64,000 nt of DNA, taken from assembly GCF_001718695.1 (NCBI RefSeq), contig NZ_CP013422.1, positions 620,001-684,000 on the forward strand. The letters are read 5' to 3'. The notes under the pieces were generated by a model. It was not told where the DNA came from. It did no database searches and worked only from the letters and a program-made list of their open reading frames with translations. Both the position numbers and the translations under genes were made by a program. Source of the DNA: Burkholderia ubonensis. Its GTDB lineage: Bacteria > Pseudomonadota > Gammaproteobacteria > Burkholderiales > Burkholderiaceae. Below, in pieces: positions 42,272 to 51,752 of the stretch; the stretch's first letter is position 1, and each line of letters starts with the position of its first letter.

Positions 42272-44755
42272 ATCGCGATCTGGCGGAACACGCCATCCTG
42301 AACGCGGCCACGGTCGAAGCGCCGGTGACGGCCGACGCCGTCGCGCCGCGCCAGGCCGCGTCCCGCGAACCCGCGGGCGCGCGCCATCCGGCCCGGCCGC
42401 TGCGCGTCGCGATCGTCCACGACTGGCTCGTCACGTACGCGGGCGCCGAACGCGTGCTCGAACAGATCATCGCGTGCTTTCCCGACGCGGACCTGTTCAG
42501 CCTCGTCGATTTTCTCGACGACCGCGCGTTCGTGCGCGGCAAGCCGGTCACGACGTCGTTCATCCAGAAGCTGCCGTTCGCGCGCACCAAGTACCGCAGC
42601 TACCTGCCGCTGATGCCGCTCGCGATCGAGCAGCTCGACGTGTCGGGCTACGACCTCGTGATCTCGAGCAGCCATGCGGTCGCGAAGGGCGTGCTGACCG
42701 GGCCCGACCAGGTGCACATCAGCTACGTGCATTCGCCGATCCGCTATGCGTGGGACCTGCAGCACCAGTACCTGGAGCAGTCGAACCTCACGCACGGGCC
42801 GAAATCGCTGCTCGCGCGGATGATCCTGCATTACATCCGCAACTGGGACACGCGCACCGCGAACGCGGTCGACGGCTTCGTCGCCAACTCCGCGTTCATC
42901 GCGCGGCGCATCAGGAAGGTGTACCAGCGCGACGCGGCGGTGATCTTCCCGCCGGTCGACGTCGACGCGTTCTCGCTGAACGCGGCCAAGGAGGATTTCT
43001 ACCTGACCGCGTCGCGGATGGTGCCGTACAAGAAGATCGACCTGATCGTCGAGGCGTTCTCGCGGATGCCCGAGCGCAAGCTGGTCGTGATCGGCGACGG
43101 GCCGGAAATGCAGCGGGTCCGCGCGAAGGCCGGGCCGAACGTCGAGATCATGGGCTACCAGCCGTTCGCGGTGCTGCATGACCGGATGCGCCGCGCGAAG
43201 GCGTTCGTGTTCGCGGCCGAGGAGGATTTCGGCATCTCGGTGGTCGAGGCGCAGGCGTGCGGCACGCCCGTGATCGCGTACGGCAAGGGCGGCGCGCTCG
43301 AAACCGTGCTCGACCCGCAGTCGGGCGCGCGGCCGACCGGCCTCTTCTTCGACGAGCAGACCGCGCGCGCGATCGTGTCGGCGGTCGACGAATTCGAACG
43401 CGCGCCGCAGCGCTTCACGCCGCAGGCGTGCCGCGCGAATGCGGAGCGGTTTTCCGCCGACACGTTCCGGCGGCGCTTTCTCGACTACGTCGAGGCCGCG
43501 CTGCCCGGCGCGACCGCGCAGCAGGGCGCCGGTATTGCAGGGCGCCGGTATTGCGCAGATGTCTGCGCCGCCGCCCGCCGCGCGCGGCCCGGCGACGCTG
43601 GTGCTCGACCAGAGCGGCGTGCTGGGCGGCGCCGAGCTGTCGCTGCTCGAGATCATGAAGCACATGCGCGCGAACGCCGACGTGCTGCTGTTCGCCGACG
43701 GGCCGTTTCGCGCGGCGCTCGACGAGATCGGCGCGCGCGTCGACGTCGTCGAGCAGGGCGCGCTCGCGGGTGTGCGCAAGCGGGGCGGCGTGTCGGCCGG
43801 CGCGGTGAAGCAGCTGCTGCGGCTCGTGCGCGACGTCGCGCGCCGCGCGCGCCGCGCCGAGGTGATCTACGCGAACACGCAGCGTGCGATGGTGGTCGCC
43901 GCGCTGGCCGGGCGGCTCGCGCGCAAGCCGGTGGTCTGGCATCTGCGCGACATCGTCAGCGACGATCACTTCGGCCGCAAGCAGCTGCTCGCGATCAAGC
44001 ATTGCGCGCGGCTCGGCGTGACGCGGGTGATCGCGAACTCCGACGCGTCCGCGCAGGCGTTCCGCGCGCTGACCGGCTTCACGCCGCAGCACGTCGACGT
44101 CGTGTTCAACGGCATCTCGGCCGAGCCGTTCGACGCGCTGGCCGGCGTCAGCCAGGCCGCGCTGCGCGCGCGCTTCGGGCTGCCCGAGCACGCGTGGCTG
44201 GTCGGCTCGTTCAGCCGGCTCGCGCGCTGGAAAGGCCAGCACCTGCTGCTGGAAGCCGCCGCCGGCCATCCGGACATGCACGTCGTGCTGGTCGGCGCGC
44301 CGCTGTTCGGCGAGGACGACTACGCGGCGCAGCTGCACGAAACCGTCGCGCGGCACGGGATGGACGACCGCGTGCATTTCCTCGGCTTCCAGCGCGATGT
44401 GGCTGCGTGCATGAAGGCGGTCGACGTCGTCGCGCACACGTCGATCACGCCCGAGCCGTTCGGGCGCGTGATCGTCGAGGGGATGCTCGCGAAGCGGCCG
44501 GTCGTCGCGGCGCGCGCGGGCGGCGTCGTCGAGATCATCGAGCACGACGACAACGGCCTGCTGTGCGAGCCCGGCAACGCGGCCGCGCTGGCCGATGCGC
44601 TCGGCAGGCTCAAGCACGACGGCGCGCTGCGCGAGCGCCTCGTCGCGAGCGGGCGGGCGACCGCGGTGCGGCGGTTCGGCACCGAAACCTATGTCGAGCG
44701 GGTCGAGAAGATCCTCGCCGATACGGCGAAGGCCGCGAAGGCGAAGAAGCGCTAG
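42268..44755 (+). pseudogene. bceR: Two-domain glycosyltransferase BceR, broken by a 16-bp tandem duplication
   Basis: The first half from ATG 42268 is a GT4/GT1-type enzyme (VAIVHDWLVTYAGAERVLEQI, then AEEDFGISVVEAQACGTPVI). The second half, in the +1 frame to 44755, is another (LVLDQSGVLGGAELSLLEIM, then ITPEPFGRVIVEGMLAKRPV). At 43521-43552 a 16-base unit is present twice. Removing one copy joins both halves in one 823-residue frame, which fits the bifunctional BceR I recall. As written, the first domain runs into about 425 residues of shadow sequence. The second half alone could start at ATG 43559 but has no ribosome site. Confidence 0.85.
43521..43552 (+). repeat. 16-bp direct tandem duplication inside bceR
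   Basis: Bases 43521-43536 and 43537-43552 are identical (GCAGGGCGCCGGTATT). The unit is not a multiple of three and shifts the frame by one. Confidence 0.97.
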
Positions 44756-44807
44756 GCGCGAGGCGTCGAGGCGTGTCGATTCTTGTCGGCACGAGGCGGC
44801 GAGGAGG

Positions 44808-44851
44808 GGCCCTCATGCAGTGGTGCGCTGCATGAGGGCCTCTTGTTGTTT
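44808..44851 (+). terminator. Intrinsic terminator after bceR
   Basis: A perfect 13-bp stem (44808-44820 with 44828-44840), 7-base loop, followed by TCTTGTTGTTT. Confidence 0.82.
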
Positions 44852-45094
44852 GGCGCGCACGATGCGGCGCGCGGGGCGTCATCGTAGCCGTAGTCGAAGA
44901 TGCGCAACGCCGGCTCGTCGATCGGTGCTCTCTCGGCGGGTGCGGTTTTGCTTCTGGTTCCGCTTTGGTTTCTATGTGCCGCGTCGGGGCAGCCGACGCG
45001 TGGCTGTGGGCGGGAGCGAGTGGTCGTTTGCGGGGTAGCACGAGACGCGGCCGGAAGGCGGCGCTGATGCAGAGCCGGCTCGGTCCGCCTCTGG

Positions 45095-45193
45095 GGCAAC
45101 TGCGGCAACAGCGGCAACAGCGGCAACAGCGGCAACAGCGGCAACAGCGGCAACAGCGGCAACAGCGGCAACCCCGGCAACCCCGGCAACTGC
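45095..45193. repeat. 9-bp VNTR, eleven units
   Basis: Eleven contiguous 9-base units: seven GGCAACAGC, flanked by GGCAACTGC, two GGCAACCCC and GGCAACTGC. It lies in the 690-base gap between bceR and bceS, where no convincing gene is seen. The repeat keeps several frames open on both strands, which creates false long frames (QQR or LLP repeats). Confidence 0.95.
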
Positions 45194-45444
45194 CGTGCAG
45201 CGGTCCGGCCGGCGTCGCGGCGGTTCCGCGTGGCGCCTGCATGCACGTGCGTGGAGCTTGCGCGCCGGCGTGTGCATGCTATCCAAGCGTACGCAGGACA
45301 GCATCCCATCCAAGCCCAGCGCTTCGCCGACGCTGCAAGCGCCAACTGTCCGCCCCATCGCGACGCACCTTGGCGGGCGGATCGCCGCGCTGCCGCTGAA
45401 ACGGCGCCGCCCGGCCGAAGTCGGGCCGAGCGGGAGTGCCGCGT

Positions 45445-46617
45445 TCAGGCGGCCCGTTCGGGCGCCGGCGCGACGACGCGCGCGCCGCGCGACGGCTTGA
45501 GGCTTGCCGACCACGTCATCGCGGGCCGTTCGAACAGCCGGTAGAACAGGTAGGCGACCGGAATCGCGAGCGCCATGAACGCGAACGACGGCCAGATCGA
45601 CAACTGCAGTTCGGAGCGATAGAGCACCGAGCCCAGGCAGACGAACAGCGGCAGGTGGATCAGGTACAGCGAATAGCTGAAATCGCCGAACCAGCCGAGC
45701 ATGCGCAGTGGCGGCGTGGTGCGCGGCGGCCGGGCGAGCGCGCGGTACAGGAAGCACGCGAAGCCGGCCGCCCATAGCTGGAACGCGCCGTACTGGCCGT
45801 AGCGGAACGCCGCGCAGCCGGCGGCGAGCAGCACGGCGGCCGCGGCGTACCACGCGCGCGACGGCGCGGCGGCCCCGTTCTTCTGCTGCGCGCGCACGTC
45901 CGCGATCCACGCGCCGATCGTCCACGACAGCCAGTACGACGTGAAGAACTGCAGGTCGTGCCGTTCGAGCAGCCAGGCCGACGCGACGTTGACGAGCGCG
46001 ATGCCGGCCACGACGGCAGGCATGCCGATGCGCCGCCGGATCGCGAACAGCAGCGGATAGATCGCGTAGAACTGCACTTCGAGCGACAGCGTCCACAGCG
46101 CGCCGTTCGAGCCGTACGTGTAGCCGGCGACGCCCTGCAGCGAGAACAGGTTCACGAGGAACGCGCTCAGGCCGACGTCGCGGATCTTGTGGCTGACGGG
46201 CTCGATCTGCAGGCTGATCGCGTCGAGCGCGAGCGTGAACAGCAGCGCGGCGAGCAGCACCGGATAGATGCGCGCGAAGCGGCGCGCCCAGAAATTCGGC
46301 GCGTTCAGCCGGTAGGCGGGATCGGCGGCGAGCTTGAGCGCCGCGTTGCGGTGGATGCAGTAGCCGCTGATCACGAAGAAGATCGGCACGCCGGCCGAGC
46401 CCCACGCGAACGGAAACGTCAGGTAGCCGACGATCACGCCCGGGTCGAGCGCGTGGCCGTAAGCGCGATGGAAGCTTTGCATCCCGACCCAGACGACTTG
46501 CCGGCAGTGGAAATAGGCGACGAGCAGCGCCGCGAAGCCGCGCATCGCGTCGATCACGTGCTCCTTGTGATCGGCGGCGGGCGGCGCATTCAAAGTCGAT
46601 CCGCTGAATGCTTGCAT
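45445..46617 (-). CDS. bceS: Acyltransferase family 3 membrane protein (exopolysaccharide acylation)
   Basis: 390 residues from ATG 46617, which has AAGGAA upstream. Acyltransferase-3 landmarks: VIDAMRGFAALLVAYFHCRQ, VPIFFVISGYCIHRN, and SLEVQFYAIYPLLFAI. About ten membrane helices. Second of three such enzymes here, fitting multi-site acetylation of cepacian. It diverges from the 47-residue gene across 216 AT-richer bases. Confidence 0.85.
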   Translation of the reverse strand: MQAFSGSTLNAPPAADHKEHVIDAMRGFAALLVAYFHCRQVVWVGMQSFHRAYGHALDPGVIVGYLTFPFAWGSAGVPIFFVISGYCIHRNAALKLAADPAYRLNAPNFWARRFARIYPVLLAALLFTLALDAISLQIEPVSHKIRDVGLSAFLVNLFSLQGVAGYTYGSNGALWTLSLEVQFYAIYPLLFAIRRRIGMPAVVAGIALVNVASAWLLERHDLQFFTSYWLSWTIGAWIADVRAQQKNGAAAPSRAWYAAAAVLLAAGCAAFRYGQYGAFQLWAAGFACFLYRALARPPRTTPPLRMLGWFGDFSYSLYLIHLPLFVCLGSVLYRSELQLSIWPSFAFMALAIPVAYLFYRLFERPAMTWSASLKPSRGARVVAPAPERAA

Positions 46618-46833
46618 GCGATTCGGTTCCTTGCGACGGATGAAGGGGAAGTTTCGCACCATCGTAATCCGCAAGAATTCGCGCAATGAATAAAAAAATC
46701 CCGTCGTGGAATAATCGCATTCCGGATTGCGGTTTTATGTAGGGACGATATCGGTTTCAGCTCGCGGCCAATTATTTGTCGATTTTTTTCTGATAGCTTG
46801 AAGCTCCAGTTGATAGACGCAAGGAGCGGCAAG

Positions 46834-46977
46834 ATGGACATGCATTGGATCGCGAGCGCGGCGGTATTGGTGGTCATGGCCGTGGTGTCGGCATACCGCG
46901 AAGCGCTGAAGAACGAGCCGATTCGACCGCGCTTCGAGTGGGGCGGCGCGCCCTATGTCGAGGAATTCGAATCGTAA
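46834..46977 (+). CDS. 47-residue single-pass membrane peptide, unknown function
   Basis: An ATG with AAGGAG seven bases upstream encodes 47 residues: a short N-terminus, one hydrophobic helix (WIASAAVLVVMAVVSAY) and an acidic, aromatic C-terminal tail ending EEFES. Codon choice matches neighbouring genes. It lies between bceS and bceT within the cepacian cluster and is separated from bceT by an inverted repeat. I do not recognise a family. Confidence 0.7.
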   Translation: MDMHWIASAAVLVVMAVVSAYREALKNEPIRPRFEWGGAPYVEEFES

Positions 46978-47005
46978 AAATTTGTATCCGGAGAATCGGT
47001 AAATT

Positions 47006-47052
47006 GTCGCTGGTCGATACGGCTGACCGGCAATATCGACCGGTTTGGCGAC
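47006..47052. repeat. Imperfect inverted repeat upstream of bceT
   Basis: GTCGC...GGTCGATA (47006-47019) pairs with TATCGACC...GCGAC (47034-47052) around a GC-rich loop. No T-tract. It could be an operator or an mRNA hairpin in the 237 bases between the small membrane gene and bceT. Confidence 0.5.
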
Positions 47053-47214
47053 GATTATCCATTAATCGAACCGGCGGCGCGATTAAGCGTTGCCGTAAAT
47101 AGCGGCGGGCTGAATTCAATGTGCCGTTGAATCGTGCCGCGCCATCCGGACATTCATTGTGCCGTATCGCGAAACGATGCGACGCGGCGCGCTCAACGCA
47201 ATCAGGATGCAATC

Positions 47215-48102
47215 ATGTTGAAAGTTACCAAGGCCGTGTTCCCCGTTGCCGGTCTCGGCACACGGTTCCTGCCGGCGACCAAGGCGAGTCCGAAGGAGAT
47301 GCTGCCCGTCGTCGACAAGCCGTTGATCCAGTATGCGGTCGAGGAAGCGATCAATGCCGGCATCACGGAAATGATCTTCGTCACCGGTCGCAGCAAGCGC
47401 GCGATCGAGGATCACTTCGACAAGTCATACGAAATCGAGGCGGAGCTCGAGGCGCGCGGCAAGGAGAAGCTGCTCGACCTGGTGCGCAGCATCAAGCCGA
47501 GCCATGTCGACTGCTTCTACGTGCGCCAGCCGGAAGCGCTCGGTCTCGGCCACGCGGTGCTGTGCGCGGAGAAGCTGGTGCACGGCGAGCCGTTCGCGGT
47601 GATCCTCGCCGACGACCTGCTGCACGGCGAGCAGCCGGTGCTCAAGCAACTCGTCGACGTGTTCAACCACTATCACAGCTCGGTGATCGGCGTCGAAACC
47701 ATCGCGCGCGAGGACAGCCGCTCGTATGGCGTCATCGAGGGCCGCGAGTGGGAAGAGGACATCATCAAGCTGTCGGGCATCATCGAGAAGCCGTCGCCCG
47801 AGGATGCGCCGTCGAATCTCGGCGTGGTCGGCCGCTACGTGTTCATGCCGACGCTGTTCGATCACCTGCGCAAGATCAAGCCCGGTGCGGGCGGCGAGCT
47901 TCAGCTGACCGATGCGGTGCAGTCGCTGCTCGCGCACGAGCAGGTGCTCGCGTATCGCTACTACGGCACGCGTTTCGATTGCGGCAGCAAGATCGGCTAC
48001 CTCAAGGCGACCGTCGAGCTGGCGCTCCAGCATCCGGAAGTGAGCCGCGAGTTCGAGGCATACCTGCGGACCTGTTTGCCCGCGCTGGCTGCCGTCGCTT
48101 AG
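47215..48102 (+). CDS. bceT: UTP-glucose-1-phosphate uridylyltransferase
   Basis: 295-residue GalU-type enzyme that makes UDP-glucose, the source of the glucose and glucuronate donors for cepacian. [21 protein letters not shown] is the nucleotide-binding motif; [18 protein letters not shown] and [11 protein letters not shown] follow. ATG 47215 is used because homology starts with [11 protein letters not shown] terminator follows. Confidence 0.94.
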   Translation: MLKVTKAVFPVAGLGTRFLPATKASPKEMLPVVDKPLIQYAVEEAINAGITEMIFVTGRSKRAIEDHFDKSYEIEAELEARGKEKLLDLVRSIKPSHVDCFYVRQPEALGLGHAVLCAEKLVHGEPFAVILADDLLHGEQPVLKQLVDVFNHYHSSVIGVETIAREDSRSYGVIEGREWEEDIIKLSGIIEKPSPEDAPSNLGVVGRYVFMPTLFDHLRKIKPGAGGELQLTDAVQSLLAHEQVLAYRYYGTRFDCGSKIGYLKATVELALQHPEVSREFEAYLRTCLPALAAVA

Positions 48103-48144
48103 CAGCCCTGCGCGTCACGTTTCAGGTGGTGGTTGTTCCGTTGG

Positions 48145-48176
48145 CCCCGGCCGCTTCGCGCGCCGGGGCATTTTTG
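48145..48176 (+). terminator. Intrinsic terminator after bceT
   Basis: GCCCCGGC (48145-48152) pairs with GCCGGGGC (48163-48170); T5 follows at 48172-48176. Confidence 0.9.
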
Positions 48177-48340
48177 CGTGCGTACGTGCGATGCGGTGGC
48201 AACGGTGGGGTGGTGGGCGCGTCATGCGCGCGGTCGATCGGCCGCTGTCCGGGGGAGTGGGCTACGCGTGCGGCTGCCGGGCCGCTGCGTTGCGTGTCGC
48301 GACCGGCTGCGCGCGCGGGGTGGGGTGCGTGGCGGGTGCG

Positions 48341-48673
48341 CGCGTCGGGACGCGCACATGGGGGCACACACGTCCGCACGGACATGTCGGGACGCATATG
48401 TCGGGAGACACACGTTGGGGCGGCCACGTCGGGACACGCACGCCGGAGCGTACCCGGCGGGACACACGCGCCGGGACGCATATGTCGGAACCCACCTGTC
48501 GGGTCGGCCGTGTCGGGACGCACACATCGGGACGAGCACGTAGGCGCGCGTGTAGGGATGCACCCGTCAGGGCCTCTATGTTGGGATACGCACATCGGGA
48601 CGCACCGGTCGGTCGCATATGCCAGGACGCACATCTCGCGATGCACCCATCGAAGCGCGCACGTCGAGCCGCA
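48341..48673. repeat. Degenerate 14-bp minisatellite, about 24 units
   Basis: Read in 14-base steps from 48341, nearly every unit fits YAYGTCGGGACGCA (for example CATGTCGGGACGCA, TATGTCGGGAGACA, CGTGTCGGGACGCA, CACATCGGGACGCA). Only two small deletions (12- and 13-base units) break register over 333 bases. Individual units have diverged heavily while the period is kept. All three plus-strand frames are open, giving false proteins with a 14-residue repeat. It lies between bceT and bceU in a 740-base region with no convincing gene. Confidence 0.9.
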
Positions 48674-48843
48674 TCGGCCAGCGCTTACGGTTGGATGCGC
48701 GTGGCGGTTCGAGCACGTCGGCACGGAACGCGTATGCAACAAATCCATCGCGGCAACGTTAGCCGGGCTCGCAATCAACCACCCAACCCGCCGCGCGAAC
48801 GTCGCCGGCCATAGCGCCGTCGTCGCTAAGATCCGCCGTTCCG

Positions 48844-49962
48844 TCAGCGCGCAGACGCGCTCGGCCGCGCCACGAAGTACCGCGCGAGCATCGCGGCGAT
48901 CGGCTTCTTGCGGTCCAGCAGGCGTTTTTCGAGATAGCGCCAGGAAAGATGCGCGAGCAGCACGGCGAGCCCGAATTGCAGCAGCTCGGGCAGCGCGTCG
49001 CGCACGAACGCGGGCATCGGCACGCGCGCGAACAGCGCGGGCATCGTGCCGAAGCGCGCGGGGATCAGGTTGTGGAACAGGTAGAAGCCGTAGCTGATCG
49101 TGCCGAGGTAGACGAGCGGCGGCCACTCCAGCAGCGCGACGGCGGGATGGTCGGGCTCGCGGACGATCCACAGCAGCAGCGCGCCGAGCGACGCGGAGAG
49201 CCCGAGATCCGCGAGCCCCGTGACGACGTCCGGCAGCGGCGTGAGCGCGGGCAGCGCGAGAAAGAACACGACGCCCGCCGCGCCGACCCATCCCGGCGGC
49301 ACGCGACGCAGGACGCCGCGGCCGTGATCCGCGAGCGCCATCGCGCCGATGCCGCCGAGCGCGATCAGCGCGAAATTCCACGGGGAAAACGCGTAGATCA
49401 GCACCGGCGACGCATCGGCGAGATAGAGGCCGAGATGCACGGCCGCGCAGAGCGCGACCGCCGCGATGCCGAGCGCGATGTGCCGCGACGCCCGCGTCGC
49501 GAGCAGCGCGAGCGGCGCGATCAGGTAGAACTGCTGCTCGACGGCGAGACTCCAGAAATGCGACGTGGTGCCGGGCCAGCCGTTCTTGACGACGCCGATC
49601 CACAGGTTCGACAGGAACAGGGCGTGCCACGCGAGGCCGAGGTCGACGCCGCGCTGGTAGAACAGCGCATGCGCGATCGCGAGCGACGCGAGCAGCAGGT
49701 AATACACGGGGAAGATGCGCAGCGCGCGCTTGGCGAGGAACAGGCTGAGCGCATGGCAGCGCGACAACGTGCCGCGCTCGATCGCGTGGCGGCTGCGGTG
49801 CAGCTCGCCCACGATCAGGAAGCCGCTGATGTAGAAAAACGTCCACACGCCAAGCCTCCCCACGTCGATCGCGAGGACGTGGCCCTTGTGGGACAGGAAG
49901 ACGAGGATGACCGCGATGGCTCGCAGGCCGTCGAGTCCCTTGACGTGTCTGACTTCGCGCAT
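48844..49962 (-). CDS. bceU: Acyltransferase family 3 membrane protein (exopolysaccharide acylation)
   Basis: 372 residues with the family opening KGLDGLRAIAVILVFLSHKG, then GVWTFFYISGFLIVGEL and SLAVEQQFYLIAPLAL. About ten helices. Third acyltransferase of the cluster. ATG 49962 is used because upstream in-frame sequence has no homology. The 280-base gap to the HU-like gene contains both promoters. Confidence 0.85.
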   Translation of the reverse strand: MREVRHVKGLDGLRAIAVILVFLSHKGHVLAIDVGRLGVWTFFYISGFLIVGELHRSRHAIERGTLSRCHALSLFLAKRALRIFPVYYLLLASLAIAHALFYQRGVDLGLAWHALFLSNLWIGVVKNGWPGTTSHFWSLAVEQQFYLIAPLALLATRASRHIALGIAAVALCAAVHLGLYLADASPVLIYAFSPWNFALIALGGIGAMALADHGRGVLRRVPPGWVGAAGVVFFLALPALTPLPDVVTGLADLGLSASLGALLLWIVREPDHPAVALLEWPPLVYLGTISYGFYLFHNLIPARFGTMPALFARVPMPAFVRDALPELLQFGLAVLLAHLSWRYLEKRLLDRKKPIAAMLARYFVARPSASAR

Positions 49963-50242
49963 GAAGGCATCCGGGGCACTGAGCGAGGCCAGTATAGGTG
50001 CGCAAATATCGAACGTAATTCGCGTTCGGCTGCGTTCGAGCACTGCGTTCGACGCATACGTGCAGGCGTTTTTCGATGCTCGAACGTCGGCGAAGTCGGT
50101 CGAGCGCAACAAAACCTGCAGAAAACCCGCGGAAAACGCGTAAAAGTACTCCACGAAGCGTCGACGCGCTTGTAGAATCCGGCGTTGAAGCGCGCACGTC
50201 GTGCGTTTCGTGTATCCAACGACCACACCTGGTAGGAGAAAC

Positions 50243-50686
50243 ATGGCGACTTCCGCAAAAAAGGTGGCCAAGAAGGCTGCCGCACCGGCCAAGAAAGTGG
50301 CTGCCAAAAAAGCAGCGCCCGCGAAGAAAGTAGTGGCCAAGAAGGCCGTCGCGAAGGCGCCCGCCGCTCCGACGCCGCTGAAGGACAAGTTCACGAAGGC
50401 ATCGCTCGCGGCGCACATCGCTGAGCGCGCAGCTGTCGAAGTGAAGGCTGTCAAGGCAGTGCTGGCCGCACTCGAGAACGTCGTGCTGGGCTCGGTCCAC
50501 AAGAAGGGCGCAGGCGAGTTCACGCTGCCGGGTCTGCTGAAGATCACGGCGCAAGCCGTGCCGGCGAAGAAGAAGCGCTTCGGCAAGGATCCGTTCACGG
50601 GCGTCGAGCGCTGGTTCCCGGCCAAGCCGGCCAGCGTGCGCGTGAAGGCACGTGCGCTGAAGAAGCTGAAGGACGCGGCTGCGTAA
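50243..50686 (+). CDS. HU-family DNA-binding protein with lysine-rich N-terminal tail
   Basis: 147 residues. The first ~50 are Ala/Lys/Pro repeats (KKVAKKAAAPAKKVAAKK), like a eukaryotic H1 tail. The rest is an HU/IHF fold (KASLAAHIAERAAVEVKAVK, then PGLLKITAQAVPAKKKRFGK). It likely compacts the nucleoid and binds DNA through both parts. A strong AGGAGA site precedes ATG 50243 and an intrinsic terminator follows, so it is a single, probably well-expressed gene. Confidence 0.9.
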   Translation: MATSAKKVAKKAAAPAKKVAAKKAAPAKKVVAKKAVAKAPAAPTPLKDKFTKASLAAHIAERAAVEVKAVKAVLAALENVVLGSVHKKGAGEFTLPGLLKITAQAVPAKKKRFGKDPFTGVERWFPAKPASVRVKARALKKLKDAAA

Positions 50687-50738
50687 TGCAGCGTGACGGT
50701 CGCCGCGTCCACGCCGGCGACCGTTGCAACGTCCGACG

Positions 50739-50770
50739 ATCCCCGTACGCGAAAGCGTGCGGGGATTTTT
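50739..50770 (+). terminator. Intrinsic terminator after the HU-like gene
   Basis: ATCCCCGTACGC (50739-50750), GAAA loop, then GCGTGCGGGGAT with one G-T pair, followed by T5. Confidence 0.93.
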
Positions 50771-50926
50771 CATTGATGGCGTCGGCCGCCCGGCCGATCG
50801 TGTGCGGCACGACGCGATGTGCTCGCGCCGACCGATGCGCTCACGCGTGCAGCGCACGCGGCAAACGTGGCGAACGCGGCGCGCTGCAGCATGCAGTAGC
50901 CGGCGGCACGCGCGTGGCGGCTGGCG

Positions 50927-51397
50927 TCAGCTCGCGGTCCCGGCGTACGCAGCCTGCAACGCGGCGACGTCGAACTTCGTCATTTGCATCATCGCGCCGG
51001 CCACGCGCGCGGCCTTGACCGGGTCGGGGTCGGCCATCATCGCGATGAGATCGTCCGGAACGATCTGCCACGACACGCCGAAGCGGTCTCTCAGCCAGCC
51101 GCAGCCGTCGGCCGTGCCGCCTTCGAGCAGCGCGCTCCAGTAGCGGTCGAGCTCCGCCTGGTCGCGACAATTGACCATCAGCGAGATCGCGTGGTTGAAC
51201 GGCTCGGTGCGCTCATGGCTCATCGCGATGAACGGCTGCCCGAACAGTTCGAATTCGACCATCCGCGTGCCGGCGGTCCCCGGTGCCGCGGTGACGCGCA
51301 CGACCCGCGAGTTCGGGAAAATGCCCGCATAGAAGGCGGCGGCCTCTTCGGCCTCGGTGGCGTACCAGAGAAAAGGCGTGATCTTCTGAATCGTCAT
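50927..51397 (-). CDS. PhnB/3-demethylubiquinone methyltransferase-like VOC protein
   Basis: 156 residues: MTIQKITPFLWYATEAEEAA opening, then FYAGIFPNSRV, AMSHERTEPFNHAISLMVNC, and GWLRDRFGVSWQIVP. This is the PhnB-like VOC group, often annotated as 3-demethylubiquinone-9 3-methyltransferase without proof. The metal ligands and substrate are uncertain. Single gene between the HU-like gene and the porin. Confidence 0.9.
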   Translation of the reverse strand: MTIQKITPFLWYATEAEEAAAFYAGIFPNSRVVRVTAAPGTAGTRMVEFELFGQPFIAMSHERTEPFNHAISLMVNCRDQAELDRYWSALLEGGTADGCGWLRDRFGVSWQIVPDDLIAMMADPDPVKAARVAGAMMQMTKFDVAALQAAYAGTAS

Positions 51398-51662
51398 CGA
51401 GCGTCTCCTGTCAGGTGTCGGGGAAGGCTGGCAATGCGCCTCCCGCCATCGTTACGACGCACGACGTACGTCGAAATCGACAGCTGGCAGCATACGCGGT
51501 TCAGGTTCGGGCGGACGCCGGCAACTCGTAGTGCCGGGCACGGGTTCGGCATGCGCTCCGGCATGCGACAGAGGGCCCGAGCGCCGCTGTCGAACGCCGC
51601 CGATACTGTCCGTCACTGGACGCGCATCGGGCGGCCGACATCGCGCCGCCACGCACGGGACG

Positions 51663-51700
51663 AAAAAAAACCAGCCGCGGCCGAAGCCGGGGCTGGTTTT
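51663..51700. terminator. Bidirectional intrinsic terminator downstream of the porin gene
   Basis: AACCAGCC pairs with GGCTGGTT around a CGGCCGAAGCCGG inner hairpin. A8 lies on one side (T8 for the minus-strand porin transcript) and TTTT on the other. The 355 bases between the PhnB-like gene and the porin hold nothing else recognisable. Confidence 0.9.
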
Positions 51701-51752
51701 GCAGTTCGGCGACATGGCGTCGAAGACGCCATGCACACCGGAAACGTACTTC

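Noticed and set aside
43559..44755. Second half of bceR as an independent glycosyltransferase gene
   Set aside because: No ribosome site before ATG 43559, and removal of one 16-bp copy joins it in frame to the first half; kept as part of one broken gene.
44965..45399. Protein-coding gene containing QQR repeats
   Set aside because: The frame depends on the 9-bp VNTR, has no plausible start site and no similarity outside the repeat.
48341..48673. CRISPR array
   Set aside because: Units are contiguous, degenerate and 14 bp with no spacers; no cas genes nearby.
48122..50857. Long minus-strand frames across the 14-bp repeat and bceU
   Set aside because: The 14-bp repeat opens every frame and gives low-complexity protein; no start signal or known domain.
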